The notes under the pieces: model-generated | Seen by the model: the letters and a program-made list of their open reading frames with translations, nothing else | Databases searched by the model: none | Told to the model about the DNA's origin: nothing | In this document: piece by piece, positions 12,393 to 25,284 of the stretch | Layout: each line of letters begins with the position of its first letter | How positions within the stretch are numbered: position 1 is the first letter of the stretch | Made by a program: the position numbers and the translations under genes | Source: Palaemon carinicauda | Lineage: Eukaryota; Arthropoda; Malacostraca; Decapoda; Palaemonidae | NCBI RefSeq assembly: GCF_036898095.1 | Contig: NC_090741.1 | Span: forward strand, 22,853,776 to 22,917,775 | Reading direction: 5' to 3' | DNA: 64,000 nt

Positions 12393-12727
12393 TTTAACCA
12401 TAAGCAAATGATTAAGGATAAATGTTCAAATAGGAACATTAAAAAAAATCCATACTTAACAGACATTGCCAAAACAAAGAAAAAAATGCATGATAAATAC
12501 AGATCATATATATAGCACATTGCTATCAAACGATTATATGGTACCAACAAAAAAAATACTGATATACATATGATTTGGTAACATTTTAAAGAATAGTTAT
12601 TACCTTTGTCAAAAACATAGATTATTATAATTAGGTAACTAATAAAAAATATTTGTTACCTTGATAAAGATAAAATTTTTAGTGCACAAACACGAATTCC
12701 TGATACGTACACGTACCACGGTTTCGT
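12381..12727. other. No recognisable gene; interior of the outer element
   Basis: AT-rich sequence between the inner element and the CA/TA tract. It probably belongs to the outer element, between env and its 3' LTR. Confidence 0.4.
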
Positions 12728-13083
<356 letters not shown>

Positions 13084-13245
13084 ATGATTTTTTTTAAGTG
13101 TTTTTTAAAATGTTTTTAAAATGTTTTTTAAAATGCAAATGTTCTTGTCTCCTCAACTACATATTACTAGCGTACTAACTGCTTTTCGTGCACAACACTT
13201 TTCCAAGACAGTTTTTACTCCTTTGAGCGAATTAAGGGGCCAGTT

Positions 13246-14951
13246 TCAAACGGCTTTAAATTGAATCAAATAAGGAGTTTTGTCTGGACATGGCAAAACG
13301 TTCTGTTTGAGCTCCAATTTATTCCTCCTTAACCTACGCCAAACAAGGATGTTAACGGCGATAAATGTCATCACCGTAACGCTGATTGCTGCTAGTAACA
13401 CGGAGAAACGATGGTCTGCATAAGTCGGTGTCGGATGGTCCATCTCGGTTAATTTCATCAACCGCTTAGCCACACGTGCATTGTATGGGAGAGGTAAAGA
13501 TAGAATTGTAGTCGACCACGTGAAGTTCGCGAATTAGGCCCGTTCTCTGATGATAGTCTTGATTCCACGGACCATGTAATTCGGGGACGTACCGATACAA
13601 CCATCTGCTGCAACGAAGATTTGGGAATAGGACGTGGATCCGTCCGGGCATGATACATTGAAGCCGGCTTTGTCGTATCGTATCCACGAGCCGTTGTTCA
13701 GTCTGCAATTGAAATTATTATCGTCAAATGGATAAAGCTTTTTCAGACAATTTCATGTGTATGGGAGAGAGCACCGTCTAGCACTATACCTAACTCCCAT
13801 GAATCCATTGAGTTTTTATGGAATACAAAAAAGTCAGATGTACATATTTTTTTATCAATTGCATCTGAACAGTGAGTTAATTGATTTAAGTCTTTAATGA
13901 CAGTATATATTTCCTTGTCTGGGGATATCAATACGTGTCCTGTCAAACTTGATATTACTGGATTTGAGTGATTCGTCATGAAAGTTGGAAATCGTGATAT
14001 CTTTTAAGATTGCCAGGCATCGGAAGAATCAAAGGGAATTGTAATCATAATCCTGTGATTTTCAACGCTTACTCTAATTAGGCTGTAATAAAATTCTAAC
14101 CTACGTGCGTCTAACAAAGGAACATAACCTAATTTCTCCCATCCGTTCTCCACAATTAACTTTAAGTCTCTTATTGGCAACAAATGCAGTGATAGTACAC
14201 CTTTAGTCGCTAACGTGATAGCTTCCACATAGTCTTTTGATTTCTCAATGAAATGTGCAATTCTATTATGTATATGATTTATTTTTGAATCATAATACGT
14301 TAACGTTGCCAACAAATCTTGTACTTCCATAATCTGACTGATATTACTAGAATGTTCGTTCACCAAACTCATAATTTGATTGATTGAAGCTAACTGATTC
14401 CTTAGTTCTGACATAATTAATTCATTTTCATGAGTCAAAAACATAATTTTCTTATTTTGATTACTAATCTTAAGACGATTGGAAATTCCTAAGCCTAAAC
14501 TTGCAATAGAACCAAAGATGTTTAGTGCAGCAAAAATAAACGGGTTACGTTTCTCAAAATTTTCGTGTCTTACTGTCCACATCAAAAGGTCACGAGCCAA
14601 AGATTCTGCCTCGTAAGTCTTATTTTGCAAGTCGTCGGATAGCATCTCTGCAACTTTTCGTGTCGATGCAAGCAAACTCTCTGTATTAAAAGGAAAGTTT
14701 CTTCTATGCATTTCATTTAATGAAACAGCAAACCTTGAAATGGCGCTCTTCAAGCTAGTGACGTCATTCTCTGGGAGAAAAATTGCTTGCATACGTACTT
14801 CAACAACTACGTTACTTGATGTAATAAAAATGTTTTCTAGTCTTTCTACTATAGTGCCATATTTAAAATCTATACTTTTAGTTTTAGAGCTCATCCCACA
14901 CGAGAAAAATGTCTGAGCGAACAATATCACTCCTAACAATAAAAACTTCAT
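13246..14951 (-). pseudogene. env: Env-like fusion glycoprotein gene of the outer element, broken
   Basis: The first frame (14004-14951) starts at an ATG with a hydrophobic signal-peptide-like N-terminus. It has a Lys/Arg site before a hydrophobic Gly/Ala-rich segment near residues 140-165, then a long helical, probably coiled-coil, region. Further fragments (13743-13979 in the same frame after a TAA at 14004-14006, then others after a TGA near 13743) lead to a C-terminal hydrophobic membrane segment and basic tail (13246-13473). The arrangement matches errantivirus Env and baculovirus F-type class I fusion proteins that let such elements leave cells. At least one stop and one frameshift make this copy non-functional. 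Confidence 0.7.
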
Positions 14952-15129
14952 CTTGGAAACCTATAATGAGAAAAACATAAGTAATTACTCCTGTATTAAG
15001 AAGAAAAAAACTTTTAACATATAAGGTTCACGAAAACCAAAAAAAAAAAATAAAAATTTTTCTCTCACTTCTTTCCCTCTTATTTTAATATCTTATGTGA
15101 GCCAATGGTACAATTCTCTCATCAGTGGA

Positions 15130-16266
15130 TTAGGATATGTTTTGAATTCTAAATCTATTGGCCGTTAATGTTTCCAAAATGCTAAATGGGCCTTCAAACT
15201 TAGGTGTTAGTTTATAATTGAGTCCATTACGTAAATTTACCTGTATGTATACATTATCACCCACGGTATATGTTTTAGTTGGCTTTGCTATTTTATCATG
15301 ATTCCTTTTCATTATTATTTGTGATTCTTCTAAATTCTTTTGGAGGATATCAAAATGACTTTTGCTTGCATTTATACATTCTTTTAAAGGATTTGATAAA
15401 TTAGTTGTAGGCGTTAATACATGGAAAGGCGTTCTAACTGGGGTACCATACAATGCCTCGTGCGGTGACATTTTAATTGATATATGATATGAATGATTCA
15501 GAGTACTCAGTACTGCAGGTATTGCAATATCCCAGATAGGGTCTGATCCCCTTAGTGTTACTCTTAATATGTTTAAAACCTTCCTATTCGCTCTTTCCGC
15601 TAGCCCATTCGACTCTGGGTGATAGATCATATTATTGATGTTCTTTATGCTAAGGAATTCACACAATGAGGTAAAAAAGGGATTATTAAATTCTCCACCC
15701 GAGTCTGAGATTATCATATGTGGAATTCCATGTTTACAAATGTAACACTCGTAAAACTTCCTAGCGCATTCAATCGCAGTTTTAGTTTTAAGCGCTATTA
15801 GCTCTCTATATCGAGTCAAAGCATCTACAATTACTAAGAGGTGCTTATTTCCTCTATCTGACTCGTAAAATCCTGTTAATAAATCTAAATGTATCCTTTC
15901 AAAGGGTTGATTGGCCACGGGATAAGCCCCTAGGCTGACAGGTGTTTTCGTGTGCCCTTTGTTTTCCTGACAAGTGCGACAATTAGCAATGTGTTTTTTT
16001 ATATCTGTAAGAATCGTATGCCAATAAAACAATGATTTGGCTTTCTTTGACATTAATGAGAACCCCGGGTGTCCATGTAATGGGTTTGCATGCAACCAAT
16101 TTAGGAGAGTGAGTATAAGTGAGATTGGTACGACTACCTGGTCGTTAGTCACATGTGGTGTATTGCGGGTTTTCCTTGTCACGGATCTACACAGAATATT
16201 GTTTTGGATTATATAATTCTGCTGCGTATACTTTATATATTCCTTTTCCTTACGATTGCCTTCCAA
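15130..16266 (-). pseudogene. Integrase of the outer Ty3/Gypsy element
   Basis: 378 open codons. The zinc-binding domain has two His in ANPLHGHPGF-type context and CRTCQ. The catalytic domain has HLDLLTG, IISDSGGEF and NGLAERANR, supplying D, D and E. A C-terminal GPF-type module follows near the end. Integrase joins the cDNA to the host chromosome. The domain itself is open, but a one-base-type frameshift near 16266-16290 separates it from RNase H, and the element as a whole is dead. Confidence 0.85.
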
Positions 16267-16271
16267 AGCAT

Positions 16272-16860
16272 TTATAATTTTTCTAATATCTGATCTTTTC
16301 TTTGCTCAGTCTGTAATAATTCAGCACTCCAGCCCAGATCTTCTTGTTCAGATATCGATTTAACAATAGGCATGGATGTTGACATATTTATTAATTCAGC
16401 TAAAGGCTCAGTACAAGATGACACGGAGTTGCGTGATACTGCATCAGCAATGATATTTGCTTTCCCTGGTAAATACCCGATTCTCACGCCAAAGTCTTGA
16501 ATGATCAAATGCCACCGAGTTCGTTTGGGGCTGTGGCTGAAGCCTTTAAAGAAGTCGGTTAGTGGTTTATGATCAGTAAGAACCTTAACGGGATAACCGT
16601 ATATTATGAACTTAAAATGCACTAGTGAATTGACAATAGCTAGCCCTTCCTTGTCTATTACTGCATACTTACTTTCGGAAGTTCTCAGTTTTCGAGAATA
16701 GAAAGCTATCGGGAAAAATTGTTTTTCATATTGCTGAAGCAATACCCCACCTACTCCTAAGTCTGAGGCCTCTGTTGCAATGAAGAATTCCTTTCCGAAG
16801 TCAGGAAATTTTAAGATAGGAGAACTACACAGTTCATCTTTCAAGGTATTAAACACCTGT
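16272..16860 (-). pseudogene. RNase H domain of the outer element
   Basis: About 195 open codons with the Ty3 RNase H motifs: FFIATEASDLGVGG, YSRKL, IDKEGLAIV, TDHKPLTDF and KANIIADAVSR. The first catalytic Asp of the usual T-D-A-S motif is Glu here. An in-frame TAG at 16869-16871 cuts it off from the upstream RT remnant, and a frameshift separates it from the integrase. It would degrade RNA in RNA-DNA hybrids during reverse transcription. Confidence 0.8.
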
Positions 16861-17528
16861 TGATGCTGCTAAGACCATATGAAATCTACGCCCTTCTTCT
16901 TAAGATCAGTTAGGGGAGCGGCTATGATTGAATAATTGCGTAGTCTCCAAACACTATGTTAATCATTCTTGTAAATGTTATGGGAGCACAACGTAAACCA
17001 AAAGGCAACCGTAAAGATTCATAATGTCCCCTGGCTGTGCTGAAGGCTGTGTATGGGATACTATTTTCTTCTAATGATATCTGGTGAAAGCCTTTAAGTA
17101 AAATATTTATTCTGACCTAACAAAGATAAAATATCGTCAGTACATGGCACTGGGAATCGATCAGGGATCGTCTCCTCATTTAGGCAACGGAAATCTACGC
17201 AGATATGCCATGTTCGATCTTTTTTCGGTACAACTATTAATGGATAATTATAAGGGATGTTCTATTTCCTAATGACTCCTTCTTCTAGCATTTTACCTAC
17301 TTCATCATTTATTTCATTCTGGAATTTCATAGGGAGCCTGTACGAGGTTACATAGATAATTTTCTGCTTGTCCTTTAACCTTATTAGATGCTCGATCACA
17401 TCTGTTTTTCCTAAGGATCCATCCGTAGTGGGAAAAACTTCATGATACTCAGTTAAAAGTCCAAAAAATTTCTGCTGAATTTCTTTTTCTTGAATGTCTT
17501 TACTAATTTTATTTTTAATAGATTGCAA
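16861..17528 (-). pseudogene. Reverse transcriptase of the outer element, catalytic core deleted
   Basis: 17262-17528 encodes the RT N-terminus (...SYRLPMKFQ...MLEEGVIRK) and stops at TAG. The following 400 bases carry recognisable RT blocks in broken frames up to the FGDYAII region. They then jump at about 16931-16940 into sequence that normally lies about 100 codons further on, the connection domain before RNase H. The Y-x-D-D box is therefore missing. The junction shares a short aataatt, suggesting a microhomology-mediated deletion. It is non-functional. Confidence 0.75.
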
Positions 17529-17597
17529 AAGGGATTCATCCGCAGCTGATTGAGCGTGATTGATTTCAGCAACGGTAAGAATACGATGTTTATAAAC

Positions 17598-18470
17598 TTA
17601 TACATCCAAGATATGTTGATTTTTGTGAATTACTAAAGTGGTATTTAAATGATTACAGACTTCAATATTACATTGTTGATGTGAGCCTACTGTATAAATA
17701 GCTTGTGTGACGGAAAATCCGTTAGTGTTCAAAGTGTCGGAAAGGATTATTATTTCAGATACCGGTAACGTTTTTTTTATTTGCACTATTAAATTCGAAG
17801 TTACATTCGGCTCGATAGATTGCGTGCAAGATGATATTACGGGTGAATGAGAATTCTGTTTGGTCGCGTATATTATTTCTTTATCAGTGAGACAAGTTAT
17901 TGGTTCTTCCACATACGTCACTGTTTTATTTGTCATCTCCTTTTTATCCAAAACTGATTTTAAGGTATTAGAAGACTTATAGAATATTCCTTTGATATAC
18001 ACGCCGTGCTTGGCAGGGGCTAAGATAATGTTTTGAAAGCCCATAGAGGGGTATCCTTTAATTACAGCTGGATACATATCAATGTTTTGTACAATAACAA
18101 ATGTATCGGCAAACGTGCGCTTACTGACTTTGAACTGAATATGAGTTACGCCTATTACATTTAATTCCTTATTTCCTATACCCAAGAGCCTTATTCCGGA
18201 CTTTTCTATAGGGAAGTTCGAAAACAACAAATGAGGTGTCCTCAAATCCATGATATTACGTGGACTACCAGAGTCAAAAAATAATGTAAAGGATTGATCT
18301 TCTATATTTACAGCATATAATGTTGGCCGTAACTCATTTTGACTTATTATTGTGTGAATTCGTTGCAAATCTACGGGAGCATGCACTGGTTTATTTAATT
18401 CGGTCGTGTGTTTCATAGGAAAATCTATTGCCTCACAATGATCTGATAAAACATAAAATTGATTATTCAA
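17598..18470 (-). pseudogene. Protease region of the outer element
   Basis: 290 open codons. LFFDSGSPRNIM near residues 65-76 holds the aspartic protease D-S-G triad, followed by a typical I.G...K.G..L.. hydrophobic pattern. The frame ends at TAA (17598-17600) but continues in the same frame into the RT N-terminus at 17528, so one stop has split a protease-RT polyprotein. Confidence 0.75.
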
Positions 18471-18532
18471 TACTACTGATGTTGATATGAATGACCTTGA
18501 CCCAACATCACTCTCTTCCCCACTGGGGTTAA

Positions 18533-19110
18533 TTATGTGGTAATTGCTTTGCTCTGCACATTCTGAAAATTAGTCTGACCTTGCGAGTTCTGGTTTGACG
18601 ACCCAGGTTCAGCATTATTCGAAGAACTATTTGTTTGTTTCTGATTTTGAACTATATTGACGTTTGGCTGTTTCTTCTTATTGAACTGAGGATTTTTCTT
18701 TTTATTTCCATATGGAACTGACCGTGGAATTGACTGTGTATTTTTAGGATTCTGTTGTGTCTTACGTGAGTAGCACTGACTATATGAATGAGTAGAACTA
18801 TTATGTAACGAACAGAATATCGTTCTGCAGTCTGCAATCAAGTGACCTTGTCGTTTGCAATTATAACACGTCATTCCTGCAACTTGGCTATTATGAACTA
18901 CGTTTACTTGTTGTTGCTTAGTTTCATTCTTTGCAAAAACTTGTGTAAACACAGGATCAAGATCAGGACACTTAGACATATGTTTCTTTATCTGTTTATA
19001 TGCATCCAATTCCGTACTTGCTGGCGTTAACTTTTTATCAATACACCGCACTAAAGCTTCTGGTTCCTCAGTTTGTATAACATTTATTTGTTGTTATTAA
19101 ATGTTTTCAT
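18533..19110 (-). pseudogene. C-terminal part of Gag of the outer element
   Basis: The frame contains a canonical CCHC knuckle CYNCKRQGHLIADC followed by a second Cys/His cluster (CSLHNSSTHSYSQC) and an Asn/Gln/Lys-rich tail. In-frame stops lie just upstream, and only about 240 bases separate it from the LTR, so most of the capsid domain is missing, presumably deleted. Zinc knuckles bind the element RNA during packaging. Confidence 0.7.
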
Positions 19111-19170
19111 TTCTTCGGTGGACGTAGATACTTAGTCAAATTTGTAGATTCATTACTGTTGATTTCTTGA

Positions 19171-19291
19171 AGATTTTTCACTGGTTCTTAGAGTTTTATT
19201 CGCTGGTTCTTGAAAATCTTTCTCTGGTTCTTAGAGTTTTATTCGCTGGTTCTTGAAGATCTATTACTGGTTCTTAGAGTTTTATTCGCTG
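19171..19291. repeat. Three 43-bp tandem repeats in the leader of the outer element
   Basis: The block ctggttcttagagttttat starts at 19181, 19224 and 19267, a 43-base period, immediately inside the primer site. The intervening part varies slightly. Confidence 0.9.
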
Positions 19292-19297
19292 CCACCA
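19291..19297 (-). other. Probable primer binding site of the outer element
   Basis: TGGTGGC on the minus strand, five bases inside the 5' LTR. It begins with the obligatory TGG; the tRNA is not identified. Confidence 0.45.
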
Positions 19298-19302
19298 TTT
19301 AT

Positions 19303-20278
<976 letters not shown>

Positions 20279-20292
20279 AAGCCATATATTTT

Positions 20293-20458
20293 TAATATAT
20301 TGATGTCTGGATTCTCTTAACGACCTCTGGGTCAGAGCCACAAGCAAAATCACACAAAGACAACTTCCTCCCAGCCGATCAGAAGCTATTGTCTTTGTGT
20401 GATTTCGCCTTGGGCTCTGATACCGAGGTCGTTAAGAGAATCCAGACATTAATATATG
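20293..20458. repeat. Foldback element between TA tracts
   Basis: The left arm 20293-20363 and right arm 20389-20458 are imperfect reverse complements around a 25-base spacer (shared cores ggattctcttaacgac and cacacaaagacaa). It lies between two TA tracts. No coding capacity. Confidence 0.88.
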
Positions 20459-20518
20459 AAAAATATATCGGTTATTCGAATATGAAAAACACGTCTAAGT
20501 GTGTAGAATTTATTATAT

Positions 20519-20704
<186 letters not shown>

Positions 20705-21548
20705 CGTGTGTCCGTGTGTTTATCTTGAATCGGATGTTATATGTCATTGGCGAAATGGGATGTGAAAATGTTTAATAAAAAAAAAATCCTAGAGAAAAAC
20801 CAATAAAAAAATAGATAGAAAGCAATGTATGAAATAGTATTTTCCTTGTTAGTAAAGGTAGTAGGTTGGCCAGGGCACCAGCCGCCCGTTGAGATACTAC
20901 CACTAGAGAGGTATTGGATCCTTTGACTGGCCAGACAGTATTGCATTGGACCCCTCTCTCTAGTCACGGCTTATTTTTTCTTTGCCTACACTTACACGGA
21001 ATAGTCTGGCCTATTCTTTACATATTCTCGTCTTTCCTCATACATCTGACAACAATGAGATACTTAACACTTCTTCACCAAGGGGTTAATTTACTGCACT
21101 GCAATTTGTTCAGTGTACTTTCCTCTTGGTAAGGGTAGAAGAGACTCTTTAGCTATGGTAAGCAGCTCTTCTAGGAGAAGGACACTCCAAAATTAAACCA
21201 TTGTCCTCTAGTCTTGGGTAGTGCCATAGCCTCTGTACCATGGTCTTCCACTGTCTTGGGTTAGAGTTCTCTTGCTTGAGGGTACACTCGGGCACACTAT
21301 TCTATCTTATTTTTTTTTTCTTCCTCTTGTTTTTTTTAAATGGTGTGTTGGGCAGGCTTAATAGAAGGGCCATGGATGCCTGGTGGTTTATCAAGAGGTT
21401 GTCTTTTCCTTTTTCTGATTTTTTCTTCTCAAAACCATCCTTACTGTCCTCCCTTCAGTTGAAGTGGCTATCCTGGAGGGTATTTAGCCTTGCATGGTGT
21501 ATCGGCTCCTCCATGTTGACCAGTTTTTCCGACTTTTTACTATAGTCT

Positions 21549-24497
21549 ATGGATATCATCAATCACTTTTATTATTATTCTGTACATATTGTTTTTGTTT
21601 TAATTCTTGTTAATCTAGTTTTTAAGTATGATGTCTCTTTTTTATTTCTATTAATTCTTATGCTGTCTGGAGACATTGAGCAAAATCCGGGACCAGTACG
21701 TCCTAGATTTCGTCAATGTCGTCTTCTGTATTGCAATATTCGTGGTCTTCATGCAAATATCCGAGACCTTACAGTTGCGTCCAGACAGTATGATATTCTT
21801 TTGTGCTCAGAAACTTTGGTTTCTAATATGAGGCACTCATCTGAGCTCCTTATAACTGGTTTTAAGAAGCCAATAATGCTGAAACGTGATTCCATTCCTA
21901 GGGCCAGGGGAATGGCGGTGTATATTAGGACCGAGTACCCTGCTTCTCATAAGTCCTGCTATCAATGTGGATGTCATGAGATTCAGGTAATAAAAGTTTG
22001 TGGCAGGCATAACAACTTTTATTTGTGTTCAATCTACCGGAATCCAGACATGGATGATTCTATCTTTGATTGTCTTCTTACCATTATGGCTAAGATATAA
22101 GAAGATGATAGAAAGGCTTCGTTTGTCTTTGTTGGTGATTTTAATGCTCACCATAGGGAGTGGTTGAGTTCTATCTCTCCTACCGATCGCCATGGCTTAA
22201 GAGCTTTAGACTTTGCCTCAGAATCAGGCTGTGAGCAAATCATAAATGAAGCTACTCACAGGTCTGGTAATTGCTTGGACCTCGTATACACTGACTCCCC
22301 TGGCGTTATAACTAGTAAGGTTGGTTCTCCAGTCGGGACTTCTGATCATGCCTTGATTTCATTATTAGTGAAGACTGAGCAGCCTGTCCCTGATATATCA
22401 TATTCTTGTAAAATTTATATGAAATCCCAAGCAGACTGGAATGGGATTTTGCATGATCTTTTGTGCTTGAATTGGTCACAATTATATAATAGTGTAGATC
22501 CTGTTGTCCCTTTGAATGAGAATCTAGTCAACATAATTGATAGGCGTATCCCTTCTCGTGTGCTAAGGTACCGAATGAAGGACAAACCGTGGTTCAATGA
22601 TGTTTGTAGACGTGCTTATTTGGAGAAGCAGGAGGCCTATCACCTTTGGAAGGGTAACAGATCAGATTTGACCTGGAACAACTATACTCAGCTTCGAGCT
22701 TTTGCTCAGAGAGTTTATGCCTCAACTGAAAAGGAGTACAATTTAATCATAAAAGAAACCCTCTCTGGTACAACTCAGGAACATAAATGGTGGTCTACCC
22801 TTAAATCTACACTCTTTGGTGTAGATGCAACAGTTCCTCCTTTACTTAAACCAGATGGCTCAGTCACTCACTGTCCAAAGGAAAAGGCAACCCTTTTGGC
22901 TGATGTTTTTGACAGTAAACAGAGTAATGAAAAACTTGAACTTCCTCATTCCTGTTTTCCGGAGGCTAAACTAACTAGTTTAGCTTTTCGATCTCGTGAG
23001 ATTAAAGCTCTGTTGATGGACCTTGATGCTTATGGAGGTGTAGACCCTAATGGTATTTTTCCTTTTTTTTTTATAAAGACAGCAGATTTCCTAGCTCCAA
23101 AGTTATCTGTTATTTTACGCAAGTTAGCAAGAAGAGGAGCTTTTAGCACTTGTTGGAGAATTGGTAATGTTACTCCTCTATGTAAATGTGTTTGTGGTAG
23201 CTCAAGTCCCACTGATTACCGCCCAATTTCCATAACTCCCATATTATCTAAAGTTTTTGAACGTCTTCTGGCAAAACGTCTTAATAGGTTTGCTGAAGGT
23301 AATCATCTATTCCCTAGTTTGCAATTTGGTTTTCGGAAAGGCCTTGGAGCATGTGATGCCCTTCTTACAATCTCCAATGCTGTACAGAAATCCCTTGATT
23401 GTGGTCAGGAAGTTCGTATGATTGGCCTTGATTTTAGTGCTGCCTTTGACCGTGTTAATCATGAGGCCCTTGTTTTCAAACTGAAACAGTTGGGAGTGGG
23501 TGGGTCGTTTCTTAGCATTATTATTGATTTTTTAAGTAGTAGATCTCAAAGAGTTGTTGTTGATGGGCACCATAGTGAGTATAGGAATGTGATATCCGGT
23601 GTTCCACAGGGTAGTGTTCTTGGCCCATTACTTTTCATACTATATACACATGACATGTGGTTTGGCCTAGAAAATAAGCTTGTTGCATATGCAGATGATG
23701 CTACTCTCTTTGCATCAATTCCATCCCCTGAATGTAGATCTGGGGTTGGTGAATCCCTTAATAGAGATTTAGCTAAAATTAGTGCATGGTGCAAATTATG
23801 GGGTATGAAGTTGAATCCTAACAAAACTCAAAGTATGATTGTAAGTAGGTCAAGGACGGTGGCTCCTCAACATCCGGATCTCAGTATTGATAATGTTTCT
23901 TTAAATTTGTATGACTCTTTCAAAATTTTAGGCGTGATTCTTGACAGCAAATTTACTTTTGAGAAACATATAAGGTCTGTGTCTTCTTCAATTGCACAAA
24001 AAATTGGCTTATTGAGAAAGTCTTTTAAGATATTCGGTGAACAATCTATTCTGAAGAAGTGTTTTAATTCTTTTATTCTACCTTGTTTTGAGTATTGTTC
24101 TCCTGTCTGGTCTTCAGCTGCTGATTCTCATCTTAATTTGTTGGACAGAAACTTACGGTCTATTAAATTTCTTATTCCTGATCTAGATATTAATCTCTGG
24201 CACCGTCGATCAATTAGTTCATTATGCATGTTGCATAAGATTTTTCATAACTCTGACCATCCTTTACATTCAGATCTCCCTGGACAATTCTATCCTGTTC
24301 GTAATACTAGGCAGGCAGTTAATTCTAATAGCCAGGCCTTCTCCATCATAAGACTCAATACTACGCAGTACTCTAGAAGTTTTATTCCAGCTGTTACCAA
24401 GTTGTGGAATGATCTTCCTAATCGGGTTGTTGAATCAGTAGAACTTCAAAAGTTCAAAGTTGGAGCAAATGCTTTTTTGTTGACCAGACGGACATGA
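21549..24497 (+). pseudogene. Endonuclease-reverse transcriptase of the LINE, one in-frame stop
   Basis: A 982-codon frame from ATG with a single TAA at 22098-22100; the same frame continues directly after it. Order: a hydrophobic N-terminus (residues 1-40), the 2A motif GDIEQNPGP at 41-49, APE-type endonuclease (YCNIRGL, CSETLVS, GDFNAHH, GTSDHALI), RT (LDFSAAFDRVNH near 23430, GVPQGSVLGPLLF, YADD at 23688-23699), then a C-terminus with the WNDLP...F motif of CR1/Jockey/L2 elements. No RNase H. The protein nicks target DNA and copies the RNA there. All catalytic residues I can locate are present, so this is a near-intact copy disabled by one stop, or possibly by an assembly error. Confidence 0.88.
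21669..21695 (+). other. 2A ribosome-skipping motif
   Basis: Encodes GDIEQNPGP, matching the D-[V/I]-E-x-N-P-G-P consensus. In characterised cases translation skips the last Gly-Pro bond. It follows about 40 residues of mostly hydrophobic sequence that look like a signal or membrane segment. 2A motifs at this position are known from other invertebrate CR1-like LINEs. Confidence 0.88.
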
Positions 24498-24741
24498 GTC
24501 TTTTTATAGTTTATATATGACATTTTTGTTGTTGACGTTGTTAATAGTTTATATATGATATATTTCTTTTGACATTACTTTTTTTAGAATGATTTATTGT
24601 TAATTTGTTCTCTTCAGTTATTTATTTCCTTATTTCCTTTCCTCACTGGGCTATTTTTCCCTATTGGAGCCCCTGGGCTTATAGCATCTTGCTTTTCCAA
24701 TTAGGGTTGTAGCTTGGATAGTAATAATAATAATAATAATA

Positions 24742-25284
24742 GAAAATATGCTAAAAGGTAGATTTTATTTGTCTTATTTAACATTTGGGCTACTATCTCA
24801 ATTATTTAGGTTTAGAAGATTGGTAATAAAAATAGATATGAAATTCTAACGCAACAGTGGAATAAGAAGGAAAACCATGGAACCATTCGCGATATTACAC
24901 TTAAAGAACCAAGTAATTTTCAAGTAAAAGACAGATCCCAAATAAATTCCACAATTACATGAATATTCCAGTTCCCCTTACATGGGAAACTATGACAGCA
25001 GAAAGAAACATATTTTCTTAAACCTTTACTCTGTCTCTTATGCAAATCTGAGAGGTAAAATTGTATAACTTCGGAGGCAATATGCAATTTTACCCCATTT
25101 TCATAGGTACTGTCTTCTGTGCGATACATAGGAAAGCTGTATATCATCATATATCTGGTTCTAATTATCCTAGAGTCATATTCTCGGATTCTAAATTATT
25201 TATTTTCTTTTTTTTAAGGCTAAGGAATCCATTGCTGAACTTTCCAGTCACCCATTATAGGTCTTTTTTTTTTTTAGAAAATTA
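24742..25284. other. No recognisable gene
   Basis: AT-rich sequence. Nothing recognised. Confidence 0.5.

Larger units (their letters stand above)
20855..24741 (+). mobile_element. Nearly full-length CR1/L2-like LINE with a 2A motif
   Basis: About 3.9 kb. The 5' leader is non-coding and begins near a ggtagta...tactacc hairpin. One endonuclease-RT frame (21549-24497) follows, then a 240-base 3' UTR and a short (AAT)n tail at 24721-24741. Two other copies of the 3' UTR lie in reverse orientation at 45203-45336 and 60303-60425, also joined to AAT/TTA repeats, which confirms the 3' end. No ORF1 is recognised; the leader has only an unremarkable 101-codon frame. The 5' boundary is an estimate. 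Confidence 0.8.

Noticed and set aside
21240..21545. 101-codon frame upstream of the LINE protein as an ORF1
   Set aside because: Very hydrophobic and Phe-rich with no RNA-binding or coiled-coil motif; more likely leader sequence.
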